Shown here piece by piece: positions 43,636 through 56,459 of a stretch of 64,000 nucleotides of DNA (position 1 is its first letter; each line of letters opens with the position of its first letter). Origin of the DNA: Symsagittifera roscoffensis (Eukaryota > Xenacoelomorpha > Acoela > Convolutidae). Below the pieces are notes generated by a model that saw only the letters and a list, made by a program, of their open reading frames with translations, searched no databases and was not told the DNA's origin. The translations under genes and the position numbers were made by a program. The stretch is taken from NCBI RefSeq assembly GCF_963678635.1, contig NC_087066.1, positions 55,694,312 through 55,758,311 of the forward strand, written 5' to 3'.

Positions 43636-46600
43636 CGCGGGTTTTGGGTCGCGATCGTTTTTTTTTTTCAAACCATTTACGGTTAGTACTGTTGAATATA
43701 CTATTAAAATGTGCGTCACATAATCATCAAGCAAATTTAGCCGACAAAAACTACTGTTATGTGAGACTTAAGCAAAAAGTCTTTAGTTGTTCAGGAAGCG
43801 AGCATTCGTCGGCCGAAATGGTGTAAAGACCAGCAATTCTTCCTCGTTTTCAAACAATTCAAATTCACTCCGACAAGCCATCTCAGCACTTGGTTGCTTT
43901 TTTTTTGCAAAGATGGCCTAGCTTCCGATCCTTCCGTAGCCTCATTTGTTCCAGGCAACTTGGTCAGAACAGAGTACAATTAGTAATTCAAGTTAATATA
44001 AGTATTCAAGTTTATTACAAAAAAGAGTTTTAATAAAGAGAAGAGTCGGTTTAATTGTAAAAAAAGGTCGAATCGAGCAGGTGCATTTTTGTGCTTGCCA
44101 TCAGATAGGCCATAATACGATTGATAAAAATGATTCATACAAACGGTTCATGAAACGAGTTGATAAAACGCACTACTGAAGAGAAGGCTTACGATTGTGA
44201 CACAAGTTTTAAAATAACAAAGTTTGCTATGTAGGAACTTCTTCTATGTGCTGCTCCTGAAAGTTTCTTGCTCACGACCCATTCTGCTTGATGATTTTTG
44301 CCAAATAAAAAGAAATATGCAAAAAAGTTTTTCGATAGTCAGAAATGGATAAAAAACTCATTTTGCCGAAGTTTTTTTTAAGCAAGATGAAGATAGCAAA
44401 TCTGTGGCTTTGAGAACCCTCGCCCTCAAACGTTGCATGAGAAATAGTTCAAAGCGCTCATGATTTTAAGGGAACAGATCTTGACCGCTAATCCAAGGTG
44501 CAATTTTTTGGCAGACACTTTAAGGTTCAGAGCCAAATACCAACGAAGCAATTACCCTCCTCAGTCAGATTCAAAAGTGTTTTAGATCATCGAAAAACCA
44601 GAGACTTCTGAGAGTTCTGTAATATATTTATTCGGATTATGGGTCATTATCGAGTTATTCAAGCCATTTACGGTTAATTCTGTTTATTATACTGGTAAAA
44701 TATGCATCATCACATAACCATCAAACAAGTTTAGCCGAAAAAAAAACTACTTTTTGAAGGACTTATGTCAAAATTCTTTAGCTGTTCAGGAATCAAGCTT
44801 TCGTCGGCCGAAATGGGTAAAAAGAACCCGCAATTCTTCCTCGTTTTCAGACAATCAAAACTAACTCAGACAAATCATCTCAGCACTTAGTTGGTTTTTT
44901 TTGCAAAGCTGGCCTAGCTTCCGGTCCGTCCGGAGCCGCAATTATTCCAGGCAACTTGGTCACTCAACAAGGACACCATCTGTTCAGAATTGTGTACATT
45001 GAATAACTGAATCTTGATTATAAGTATTCGTCTGTACTAAGGAGATTTAATTAAGGATAGAATGAGTAAAATTGCAAAACAAAACAAAAGTCGAATAAGG
45101 CAGTTGCATTTTTGTGCTTGCCATCAGATAGGTCGAAAACAATTTGATAAAAACGGTTCCTTTGAACGGTTTATCAAAACGTTTCATGTAAACGGTTCAT
45201 AAGAAAGGTTCATTAAAGTAATTAAAGGAACGGTTCGTAAAACCGGTAAAAAAAAGTACGCGGGTTTTGGGTCGCGAGCGTTTTTTTTTTTTTCAAACCA
45301 TTTACGGTTAGTACTGTTGAATATACTATTAAAATGTGCGTCATATAATCATCAAGCAAATTTAGCCGACAAAAACTACTGTTATGTGAGACTTAAGCAA
45401 AAAGTCTTTAGTTGTTCAGGAAGCGAGCATTCGTCGGCCGAAATGGTGTAAAGACCAGCAATTCTTCCTCGTTTTCAAACAATTCAAATTCACTCCGACA
45501 AGCCATCTCAGCACTTGGTTGGTTTTTTTGCAAAGATGGCCTAGCTTTCGATCCTTCCGTAGCCTCATTTGTTCCAGGCAACTTGGTCAGAACAGAGTAC
45601 AAGGAGTAATTCAAGTTAATATAAGTATTCAAGTTTATTACAAAAAAGAGTTTTAATAAAGAGAAGAGTCGGTTTAATTGTAAAAAAAAAGGTCGAATCG
45701 AGCAGGTGCATTTTTGTGCTTGCCATCAGATAGGCCATAATACGGTTGATAAGAATGATTCATACAAACGGTTCATGAAACGAGTTGATAAAACGCACTA
45801 CTGAAGAGAAGGCTTACGATTGTGACACAAGTATTAAAATAACAAAGTTTGCTATGTAGGAACTTCTTCTATGTGCTGCTCCTAAAAGTTTCTTGCTCAC
45901 GACCCATTCTGCTTGATGATTTTTGCCAAATAAAAAGAAATATGCAAAAAAGTTTTTCGATAGTCAGAAATGGATAAAAAACACATTTTGCCGAAGTTTT
46001 TTTAAGCAAGATGAAGATAGCAAATCTGTGGCTTTGAGAACCCTCGCCCTCAGACGTTGCATGAGAAATAGTTCAAAGCGCTCATGATTTTAAGGGAACA
46101 GATCTTGACCGCTAATCCAAGGTGCAATTTTTTGGCAGACACTTTAAGGTTCAGAGCCAAATACCAACGAAGCAATTAACCTCCTCAGTCAGATTCAAAA
46201 GTGTTTTAGATCATCGAAAAACCAGAGACTTCTGAGAGTTCTGTAATATATTTATTCGGATTATGGGTCATTATCGAGTTATTCAAGCCATTTACCCTTA
46301 ATTCTGTTTATTATACTGGTAAAATATGCATCATCACATAACCATCAAACAAGTTTAGCCGAAAAAAAAACTACTTTTTGAAGGAATTATGTCAAATTCT
46401 TTAGCTGTTCAGGAATCAAGCTTTCGTCGGCCGAAATGGGTAAAAAGAACCCGCAATTCTTCCTCGTTTTCAGACAATTAAAACTAACTCAGACAAATCA
46501 TCTCAGCACTTAGTTGGTTTTTTTTTGCAAAGCTGGCCTAGCTTCCGGTCCGTCCGGAGCCGCAATTATTCCAGGCAACTTGGTCACTCAACAAGGACAC

Positions 46601-49600
46601 CATCTGTTCAGAATTGTGTACATTGAATAACTGAATCTTGATTATAAGTATTCGTCTGTACTAAGGAGATTTAATTAAGGATAGAATGAGTAAAATTGCA
46701 AAACAAAACAAAAGTCGAATAAGGCAGTTGCATTTTTGTGCTTGCCATCAGATAGGTCGAAAAAAATTTGATAAAAACGGTTCCTTTGAACGGTTTATCA
46801 AAAAGTTTCATGTAAACGGTTCATAAGAAAGGTTCATTAAAGTAATTAAAGGAACGGTTCGTAAAACCGGTAAAAAAAGTACGCGGGTTTTGGGTCGCGA
46901 TCGTTTTTTTTTTTCAAACCATTTACGGTTAGTACTGTTGAATATACTATTAAAATATGCGTCACATAATCATCAAGCAAATTTAGCCGACAAAAACTAC
47001 TGTTATGTGAGACTTAAGCAAAAAGTCTTTAGTTGTTCAGGAAGCGAGCATTCGTCGGCCGAAATGGTGTAAAGACCAGCAATTCTTCCTCGTTTTCAAA
47101 CAATTCAAATTCACTCCGACAAGCCATCTCAGCACCTGGTTGGTTTTTTTTGCAAAGATGGCCTAGCTTCCGATCCTTCCGTAGCCTCATTTGTTCCAGG
47201 CAACTTGGTCAGAACAGAGTACAATGAGTAATTCAAGTTAATATAAGTATTCAAGTTTATTACAAAAAAGAGTTTTAATAAAGAGAAGAGTCGGTTTAAT
47301 TGTAAAACAAAGGTCGAATCGAGCAGGTGCATTTTTGTGCTTGCCATCAGATAGGCCATAATACGGTTGATAAGATTGATTCATACAAACGGTTCATGAA
47401 ACGAGTTGATAAAACGCACTACTGAAGAGAAGGCTTACGATTGTGACACAAGTATTAAAATAACAAAGTTTGCTATGTAGGAACTTCTTCTATGTGCTGC
47501 TCCTGAAAGTTTCTTGCTCACGACCCATTCTGCTTGATGATTTTTGCCAAATAAAAAGAAATATGCAAAAAAGTTTTTCGATAGTCAGAAATGGATAAAA
47601 AACTCATTTTGCCGAAGTTTTTTTAAGCAAGATGAAGATAGCAAATCTGTGGCTTTGAGAACCCTCGCCCTCAGACGTTGCATGAGAAATAGTTCAAAGC
47701 GCTCATGATTTTAAGGGAACAGATCTTGACCGCTAATCCAAGGTGCAATTTTTTGGCAGACACTTTAAGGTTCAGAGCCAAATACCAACGAAGCAATTAC
47801 CCTCCTCAGTCAGATTCAAAAGTGTTTTAGATCATCGAAAAACCAGAGACTTCTGAGAGTTCTGTAATATATTTATTCGAATTATGGGTCATTATCGAGT
47901 TATTCAAGCCATTTACGGTTAATTCTGTTTATTATACTGGTAAAATATGCATCATCACATAACCATCAAACAAGTTTAGCCGAAAAAAAAACTACTTTTT
48001 GAAGGACTTATGTCAAAATTCTTTAGCTGTTCAGGAATCAAGCTTTCGTCGGCCGAAATGGGTAAAAAGAACCCGCAATTCTTCCTCGTTTTCAGACAAT
48101 CAAAACTAACTCAGACAAATCATCTCAGCACTTAGTTGGTTTTTTTTGCAAAGCTGGCCTAGCTTCCGGTCCGTCCGGAGCCGCAATTATTCCAGGCAAC
48201 TTGGTCACTCAACAAGGACACCATCTGTTCAGAATTGTGTACCTTGAATAACTGAATATTGATTATAAGTATTCGTCTGTACTAAGGAGATTTAATTAAG
48301 GATAGAATGAGTAAAATTGCAAAACAAAACAAAAGTCGAATAAGGCAGTTGCATTTTTGTGCTTGCCATCAGATAGGTCGAACACAATTTGATAAAAACG
48401 GTTCCTTTGAACGGTTTATCAAAACGTTTCATGTAAACGGTTCATAAGAAAGGTTCATTAAAGTAATTAAAGGAACGGTTCGTAAAACCGGTAAAAAAAA
48501 GTACGCGGGTTTTGGGTCGCGATCGTTTTTTTTTTTCAAACCATTTACGGTTAGTACTGTTGAATATACTATTAAAATGTGCGTCACATAATCATCAAGC
48601 AAATTTAGCCGACAAAAACTACTGTTATGTGAGACTTAAGCAAAAAGTCTTTAGTTGTTCAGGAAGCGAGCATTCGTCGGCCGAAATGGTGTAAAGACCA
48701 GCAATTCTTCCTCGTTTTCAAACAATTCAAATTCACTCCGACAAGCCATCTCAGCACTTGGTTGGTTTTTTTTGCAAAGATGGCCTAGCTTCCGATCCTT
48801 CCGTAGCCTCATTTGTTCCAGGCAACTTGGTCAGAACAGAGTACAATGAGTAATTCAAATTAATATAAGTATTCAAGTTTATTACAAAAAAGAGTTTTAA
48901 TAAAGAGAAGAGTCGGTTTAATTGTAAAAAAAAGGTCGAATCGAGCAGGTGCATTTTTGTGCTTGCCATCAGATAGGCCATAATACGGTTGATAAGATTG
49001 ATTCATACAAACGGTTCATGAAACGAGTTGATAAAACGCACTACTGAAGAGAAGGCTTACGATTGTGACACAAGTATTAAAATAACAAAGTTTGCTATGT
49101 AGGAACTTCTTCTATGTGCTGCTCCTGAAAGTTTCTTGCTCACGACCCATTCTGCTTGATGATTTTTACCAAATAAAAAGAAATATGCAAAAAAGTTTTT
49201 CGATAGTCAGAAATGGATAAAAAACACATTTTGCCGAAGTATTTTTAAGCAAGATGAAGATAGCAAATCTGTGGCTTTGAGAACCCTCGCCCTCAGACGT
49301 TGCATGAGAAATAGTTCAAAGCGCTCATGATTTTAAGGGAACAGATCTTGACCGCTAATCCAAGGTGCAATTTTTTGGCAGACACTTTAAGGTTCAGAGC
49401 CAAATACCAACGAAGCAATTACCCTCCTCAGTCAGATTCAAAAGTGTTTTAGATCATCGAAAAACCAGAGACTTCTGAGAGTTCTGTAATATATTTATTC
49501 GGATTATGGGTCATTATTGAGTTATTCAAGCCATTTACGGTTAATTCTGTTTATTATACTGGTAAAACATGCATCATCACATAACCATCAAACAAGTTTA

Positions 49601-49960
49601 GCCGAAAAAAAAAACTACTTTTTGAAGGACTTATGTCAAAATTCTTTAGTTGTTCAGGAATCAAGCTTTCGTCGGCCGAAATGGGTAAAAAGAACCCGCA
49701 ATTCTTCCTCGTTTTCAGACAATCAAAACTAACTCAGACAAATCATCTCAGCACTTAGTTGGTTTTTTTTGCAAAGCTGGCCTAGCTTCCGGTCCGTCCG
49801 GAGCCGCAATTATTGCAGGCAACTTGGTCACTCAACAAGGACACCATCTGTTCAGAATTGTGTACATTGAATAACTGAATCTTGATTATAAGTATTCGTC
49901 TGTACTAAGGAGATTTAATTAAGGATAGAATGGGTAAAATTGCAAAACAAAACGAAAATC
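43636..49960. repeat. 1.62-kb higher-order satellite array, about four copies
   Basis: Units begin with 'cgcgggttttgggtcgcg' at 43636, 45260, 46882 and 48504, so the period is ~1,622 bp. Copies are nearly identical. Each unit is a dimer of related halves: one with 'ggaagcgagcattcgtcggcc' and one with 'ggaatcaagctttcgtcggcc'. Each also carries a short run of the 13-bp repeat (aacggttcataagaaagg). Repeated 60-76-codon ORFs are byproducts. Confidence 0.92.
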
Positions 49961-51712
49961 GAATCGAGCAGGTGCGTTTTTGTGCTTGCTATCAAATAGG
50001 TCATAGAAACGGTTGATAAGAATGGTTCAAACAAACTGTACAAAAAACTAGTTCAAAAAAAGAAACATTAGGGGAGAAGGCTTACGATAGTGAGATAAAT
50101 ATCAAATCAACAAAGTTCGCTCCGTAAAAACTGCTTCTATGTGCTGCTCCTGAACGTTTCCTGCTGACGACACAATCTTATTGATGCTATTCGCCAATTA
50201 TAAAGAAATGGGCAAAAGAAGTTTTTAGATAGTCAGAATTCGATAAAAACAACTGTTGACGAATTTTATTTGAAATAAGGATCATGATTGATGGGGTAAT
50301 TTTCAAAAAACTAGAAAATTAAGAGAGCAATTAATAGGTTAATAGAGCAAATTTTGCAAAAAAAAAATCAGCACCCATTCAGCCGTTTGCTAACTTTTTT
50401 GAAAATTAGTCAGCAAACTTTTCACTGAGCAAAAAATGTTTGGAGACTACTGCCATTTTTGCTAATGATTTTTAGGCAATATTGTAACATTAACTTACCT
50501 TGAAAAACTAATTTTGTGCGTAAAATTTTTCTCAAATAGGTCAAATGGTTCTTGGCGAACTACTGTCTGTTCGAAAGTTTTCAGACGGAAAAATTGTTTT
50601 TCAAGATGATAAGAAGCAGTTAACAAGGTATAATTTTTTTGGACTAAAACTCTGTGAGAAAAAAAAAAAATTGCATGCTGCAACTTTCTGAGTTAGGTTA
50701 ATTGTTCTTATCAATTAAATCCTGTCATGCGAACTTTTTGCTACTCTTTGTAAGTTTTGTGACTCTTTGTAGTTCGAGTAGGAAAAAAAAGTAAATGAAA
50801 CGAGAAATGTGACATGAAAATCTCGAAATGAAAAACTTGCAAGATAATTTTAGGATGTTTTTCAAATAATCTTGTGAGATATCTTGGAATAAGTTTTTCA
50901 GAAGTAATCAGAAGTTTTTTGCTACCTCTAATAAATATTTTTGTACAAAAAATGACGAAAAATAAAAAAAAATTAGCATATTCAACGGTTTGTGCGAAAA
51001 ACGTTTTTTACAAAACCATCCGTGAAATTTCAACGTGGCTAAGAGAATGCTAATCTTGTAAGATTCTTGCAATATTTGCATTAGTCGGCAAGAATCTTGC
51101 AAGAATTGCATTCCAAGAACACTAGAGAGTTTCAGAAGCATTGCATAAAAAAGCTACTTTTTCCAAGATAATTTATGACTCAAGATTGTCTGCAATATCA
51201 ATATGGCACCCAAAGTTAAAAAAATTTCCAATTTTGATTAACTCTGGCTTACCAATTTTACATTTTTTGTAAATTAAAAACAATATAGTGGCTGATCTGA
51301 GCAGTAGAATGGCGTTGTGACATTTAACTGCATGCAATAACTTCACAAGCAAACGTAAATAGCGTTGAAGTTATAGTTTTAACGTTTTAGCTTTTAACGG
51401 ACAACGTCTTAATTTGTTGAAATAATTCTGTCCTTCAATCTGAAACTCATTAAAAATAGTTTGAAGTTTTGCGTTTGACTTTTTGCCGGCGTTTTATACG
51501 CTTTTTCTTTTGGACATGGCTTTGAATGAAAACTGTTTTGAAGCTAAGAACTTGAAGTTATTTAAAAAACAGCACTGAATTTCTTTTGGTTTGCTCAGTA
51601 ATAGTTTTCACACAATTTCAAAAATTCGTTTGTAACTTCAACGTAATTTCACTGACTCAAGGTCAGAATTTTTTCAGAAACTGAGACGTTGTCCGATAAA
51701 TTTGTTAAACGC
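49961..51712. other. Satellite edge and unique AT-rich DNA
   Basis: 49961-50190 is a decayed further satellite monomer. From about 50290 the sequence is unique, with no gene seen. A 'gcgaactttttgctactctttg' stretch near 50728 resembles the terminal repeat of the MITEs downstream and may be a truncated copy. Confidence 0.45.
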
Positions 51713-51768
51713 TATAGAGAGTTGCAAAAGTTGGAACGGACAGAATTAATTAAGAAAATCAGATGATC
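51713..51768. mobile_element. Truncated MITE end
   Basis: 'tatagagagttgcaaaagttgg' followed by 'cggacagaattaatt' matches the left end of the MITEs that follow, then breaks off at the next TATA. Confidence 0.55.
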
Positions 51769-52341
51769 TATAGAGAGTTGCAAAAAGTTCGGACAGACAG
51801 AATTAATTGAAAAGAGCAACTCCGTCTAGACATCAACGGAAATTGAAATTGAAATAAACATAACGTCGAAAGATCATAAAGCATATAAGTTTCGCTCAGA
51901 ACTTGTAGCCACGGCGGGCAATTGCATCCGAAGCGTCAATTAGTAGGCCTTGAAACAGGAAAAACATTGCTCAGGATGGCTGATGTTTTTCTGCGATTAT
52001 TTTCCAAAATTTGAATAATTTGATCATCTTTACTTCCGTTTTTTTGGGGGGTGGGGGTGGTGTTTAATTGTTGTTTTTTTTGTTGTTAGAAATAACTCTA
52101 GATTTCAATTTTTTAACTAATTTTAAGAACTGTTTCATAGTAAAATCTGGAAGTTCATTGCAGTATTTAAAAAATAGGCTAGGATAATCATAGGATAATC
52201 GACGATCATGCATTTTGATTTTGGTCTGATAAAACATTCAATGTTGTACGGCTTCAGATTTTGCATTAAAAAAACGTCGAAAAGAATTGCTTGCTCATTT
52301 TCATTAAATCTGTCTGTCCGAACTTTTCGCTACTAATTATA
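51769..52341. mobile_element. MITE copy 1, TA-flanked (Tc1/mariner-like ends)
   Basis: Left end TATAGAGAGTTGCAAAAAGTTCGGACAGACAG; the right end is its reverse complement (ctgtctgtccgaacttttcgctact...ttata) with a few changes. About 573 bp, no transposase. TA-rich junctions suggest TA target sites as in Tc1/mariner. The right end shares 'tata' with copy 2. Confidence 0.75.
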
Positions 52342-52915
52342 GAGAGTTGCAAAAAGTTCGGACAGACAGAATTAATTAAAAAGAGCAACTGTCTAGACAT
52401 CAACGGAATTTAAAACTGAAATAAACATAACGTAGCAAGTTCATAAAGCAGAGTTACGGAATCTACTTAACAACCCCCTTTTCAAGAAAGGGGAGGAGAT
52501 CGTTAAAAAGATTACTTGCAGCGAACTTTCGACCAATCAGAACGCAGCAAAATCCGAATTTACATACAATGATTTTGTGCGATATTACTGTTTTTATTTA
52601 CAGATTGTTTAGTAGTTACAATAGAGGGAGGGGGATTGTTGAGTAGATCCGAGTTTCGCTCAAAACCTTACCACGGAGGGCAATTGCATCCGAAGCGTCG
52701 AAATGTTTTATAGTAAAATCTGGATGTTCATAGCAGTATTTGAAAAGTAGGCTAGCATAATCATCGGATAATCGACGATCTCGCATTTTGAATTTGGTCT
52801 GACAAAAAATTCAAGGTTGTTCGGCTGCAGATTTTGCATGCAAAAAAGCGTCGAAACGCACTGATTGCTCATTTTAAGTAAATCTGTCTGTCCGAACTTT
52901 TTGCTACTAATTATA
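52338..52915. mobile_element. MITE copy 2 with nested insertion
   Basis: Same ends and internal blocks as copy 1 (for example 'agacatcaacgga', 'gggcaattgcatccgaagcgtc'). Relative to copy 1 it carries an extra ~200-bp foldback segment at about 52450-52650 and lacks part of the middle of copy 1. Confidence 0.75.
52456..52650. mobile_element. Nested foldback/MITE inside MITE copy 2
   Basis: Begins 'ggaatctacttaacaaccccct' and ends 'agggggattgttgagtagatcc', imperfect inverted repeats of ~22 bp. It is flanked on both sides by 'gagtt' or a close variant, a possible target duplication. Absent from copy 1 at the same place. Confidence 0.6.
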
Positions 52916-54231
52916 TTTGAGAAAATTTTTACACGCAAAAACTTGTTTTTCAGACAGAAAATTTGATTCAAGGTCACGCAAGAACTCAAATTTGTTTACA
53001 AAAAATGATCAAAATTGGCAGATTGGTCTTTGTATTTATTTCTGTCTGCTACAACTTTGTACAGCTATTTATACCATCCAAGCAGGGTTCATTTGATTTT
53101 GGTGAGTTTATACTTACCGCGCTAGTAAATTCTTCTCTATTCAAGTTCTAAAATAAATAAGCCGGGTGGAACTTACTTTCTTAGCATTAAAAAGCCTGTG
53201 TCTGTCAGCACCTTTTGCAATTTATTTTCCAAATATCGCAGAAGGTAGGTAGAGAACGCTTTGTTTCAGCTGTAAGTTTTTCTATTGACAAAATTTGATC
53301 AATATAAGCAGTTCGAACAATATTTGTTAACACTTTTCGGAAACATTTGAAACTCAGATTGAATTCCAATTTCGATCATTTTTCGCAGCTAAAAAACTAT
53401 TTGGCTATTCAAAGCTTGCTTATTGAGACTAAAATTATGTCACGCCGAAAATGAAGATGTTCATCAACTGAAGTCCGTGGTGACATCTCCCAAGCACTGA
53501 GCAGGACCGGGGCAACATAAAAAAATTAACAGTTTATCTGAATCTTTTTGGAGCTTTTTGCAATTCAAAAATTCAGTGCTTTGGACAACAAATTTTGAAA
53601 CAGAAGGTTATTGAAAGATTCAGACTTGAATGAGAAATACTCATGATCAGAGATCTTCATGTCATCCATTGTTCTTCATTTTTGGGGCTTTCCTATGCCC
53701 TCAAATCCGATGCGAGAAGATTAAAACTCCTCGGTTTAGATACAAATGACGCAAAAACATAGAATAGATAGTTTCTCTTTAACAAACAGAAGTTATTTGA
53801 CTAGCCGAACAGACTTCCTATAGCCGTCTAATTGAATGCCGAGCGCAAACATAACCGTCGACCTCGTCAAACTGAGTTTGCATTGTGGTCGATAATTCAA
53901 ACTGGCTCTGAATAGTTTGTAGACTTTTCTGGAGATTAAATGGAGAACTTTCAAATGCGACCGCATTTTGATATAAACTGCGTCCAACTATTTCTCTTTG
54001 AAAGGCTTTGAACAACTCTTATAAACAGCCATATGATTTTAAGTTGGTATAACTTGTCATAATTGAAATCTAACGTTACTTTTCTGCTCCAAAGCTCTAG
54101 CTCAAACTCAAAAATTGAAGTCCATTTTATAATTATCAACAGTTCATTTCTTCAGCAAACTTTTTGAAACTTAATTAACCATTTTCAAATCAATTTTTGC
54201 GAACGTTGTCTGAAGTAACAAATCTGGTCAA
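52916..54231. other. Intergenic DNA 5' of the SLC10-like gene
   Basis: No gene supported. The promoter of the downstream gene presumably lies here, but no core element is convincing. Confidence 0.35.
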
Positions 54232-54520
54232 ATGGTCCGTATAAAAGAAATTATCGTAATTTATACGCTGCTAAATTGCGTTTTTTTCGTACCCAACTTG
54301 GCGTACATTCAGATTGAAATTATAAACACTGATGGTCCCCCGGAAATACTAAATCAGGTTTATGATGGTGAATCCCTGGAATTGGTAGTGTCTCACCCAT
54401 CAGAGCAGGCGACTATAGGAGTGGTAGAATGCACTCCAAAGCATGGCAATCTTCTCGTGGTGACGAAAACAGAGCAAGATGATCTTAGAGCCAGATTCAA
54501 AGTGAAAACTAAACGGATCG
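54232..54520 (+). CDS. SLC10-like Na+/solute symporter, exon 1 (signal peptide and extracellular N-terminus)
   Basis: First coding exon of a four-exon (incomplete) gene on the plus strand. The joined reading is 320 codons plus one base and belongs to the SLC10 bile-acid:Na+ symporter family, closest in layout to P3/SLC10A3-like members with a long extracellular N-terminal region. Exon 1 starts at ATG 54232 with a signal peptide (MVRIKEIIVIYTLLNCVFF..., cleavage perhaps around residue 25) and then a beta-rich extracellular part. It ends in phase 1 at a strong donor (gatcg|gtaagt). SLC10 carriers move bile acids, steroid sulfates or other organic anions with Na+ across the plasma membrane; the substrate here is unknown. 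Confidence 0.8.
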
Positions 54521-54905
54521 GTAAGTGTTCATATGAAAAATAAAATGTGCGAATTGCTTGAAGTATATAATTACTTTGAGATATTTGTCATCTGAAAAAC
54601 TCTTTTAGTCCGAACTCCCAAAAAAAACTGGATCAATTTACAACAAAGTTTTTTTTGATGTAGGGTACATGGGTGGATCAAGATTTTCTTCGAAAAAGAG
54701 AATCTATTTTTCGACTTATTGAAATTTCGTCGATTTTTTTCTAATTTCACCAAAACAGTATAAAGACTATCCCGGTATAAAATCCTTACCTTGCCAAATT
54801 TTTGAGAAAATGTTTTAAAACGCTGTTTTTGACAAAAAACTGCCTTTATTGGTGCGCATATGAAATAAATGCATTTTTTCAAACTATCTTATTTTTTTTT
54901 TGCAG
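54521..54905 (+). other. SLC10-like intron 1
   Basis: 385 bp, GTAAGT donor, long T-tract and TGCAG acceptor (ttttttttttgcag). Confidence 0.85.
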
Positions 54906-55177
54906 GCAATGAAGTCATCAGCTGCGTTGAAAATAAAACATATGACTCCAACGAGATGAGAACTTCTGAATACTCCACTGAACAGCAGCAGGAGATAGTG
55001 ATTATTCTGGAACCCACCTGGCTCGACCCCATCTTCCCCTACTTGGGGGCGGCTGTGATAGTGTTGCTGAATGTGCTGTTTGGCACTGAGATTTCTCTCA
55101 AGGACATCCGTTTTATACTCATGAGACCCAAGCCTCTAATCGCAGCTGCATTGTGTCAGTTTGTGCTTCTACCTCCA
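54906..55177 (+). CDS. SLC10-like exon 2 (end of N-terminal domain, first membrane helices)
   Basis: Residues 97-187. Joins exon 1 through a split Gly codon and reads NEVISCVENKTYDS (NKT is a glycosylation site). The membrane domain begins with WLDPIFPYLGAAVIVLLNVLFG, then an 'RFILMRPKPLIAAALCQFVLLPP' turn-helix that matches the conserved 'W.PKGL..ALV.QF..MP' region of SLC10 proteins. Ends in phase 0 at CCA|GTAAGT. Confidence 0.85.
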
Positions 55178-56459
55178 GTAAGTGTCCCACCCACCTCTCC
55201 GCTCGACCGGAACGAAAACTCAATTTTTTGTTCCGACCATTGATTTTTTTCTTTTTGTTTTCCACGCAAAATTAGGTACCACAAATAAACTTCGGACTGG
55301 GCTGAGTGATTTAATATAATAAAGCCCTTTAGGTCATAATTCGAACCACATTAAAAAATTCTGAAAATTTTGATTATTCGTTTTAATTCGAGCAAATAAA
55401 GCAAGCGAGCAGGCTTACAACAGCTGAAACGCCTAATATATGCCTATTTTAAAACCTTAAAACTTAACTTTAAGCTCGTAAATCTAGTTTCGGAAATTTT
55501 TAGCTTCATTTTGGAAACCAAAAATTTCGAAAAAATCAAAAATACTGCAAAAGTTTTGAAAATAAGTTTTTTTTTTTAATTTTTTTGTTTTTCTAATCAT
55601 TTTTCAACAAAATTTTTTTTTCCCAATTTTCCTATATTACTATGTCTGTCTAAAATGGCTAAATTATATTTTTACGTCCGCTCACACTATGCAGAAAAAA
55701 CTACACTAATTTGGAAAAAAAAATTCTTAACCGTAGTTTTCTAAAGACTATGGTCACAACATTAGTCTATCCTTGTTTAATTATTATGCTCGATCGGAAC
55801 AAAAACTTAATTTATAAAAACTTTTTCTTTTAAGAGTTTGCGGTTCCTTAAATTCCTATAAAAAAATTCAAATTCCCATGTGGTTTGCAAAGCTGTTTTC
55901 CCAGCAAGAACACCTCAAAAACTAGTTATTATTAATGTCTTCAAAAAAATTAGATCTGGCTACATTACGAGGCCAAACTGTGCACTGAATAGGCTCACAG
56001 TTTTGTGTCTGTATGATTCCGGATTCCATTGACAAACCTTTAAACTTGTTCCAAAATGTAAGTGAATTCCATTTACAAAACTTCCGTGGGTTCCGCGTAC
56101 AAATACCTGTAACGTATTTTTTTCGGCACTTTTGTTGTGTCGGGGATTCCGTAACAAGCGAATATAGCTAGTTGTTCTGCATTTCGCAACTGTAAGTCGT
56201 TTTCACAAAATGTACATGGAATCCGCAAATGTAAGCGGAATCCGCAAATGTGAGCGGATTGCGCGAACTGTAGGTGGATTCAGAATTTTGTTTATTACTG
56301 AACTCGCATATGACAATTAAAAGCTAGAGCTGGAAATAAAACGTGAAAATACAACAAAAAATTGGGGTAGAAAGCAAATTTTTAATTTTGTTTATCTCGA
56401 ACTAATGTTGCAAAAACATTTTGTGATACTTGCTCATGAGCGGGCTATTCTCATTTAAG
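55178..56459 (+). other. SLC10-like intron 2
   Basis: 1,282 bp, donor GTAAGT, acceptor 'ctcatttaag'. Phase 0 on both sides. Contains degenerate short repeats around 55990-56280 ('ggaatccgcaaatgtaagc' variants). The acceptor was chosen by phase and by the length expected between the two conserved SLC10 segments; the AG at 56440 would break the frame. Confidence 0.7.

Noticed and set aside
43644-43826. Recurrent ORF of 60 codons starting MGRDRFFFSNHL (43644, 46890, 48512)
   Set aside because: It recurs because the 1.62-kb satellite recurs; absent or broken in the 45260 copy and in diverged monomers, so no constraint.
50700-50760. Third complete MITE copy ending near 50750
   Set aside because: Only a partial terminal match is visible and no partner end was found.
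56441-56459. Earlier acceptor for SLC10 exon 3 after AG at 56440
   Set aside because: It gives phase 2 against the phase 0 end of exon 2 and adds residues not expected between conserved SLC10 segments. The AG at 56459 restores frame and length.
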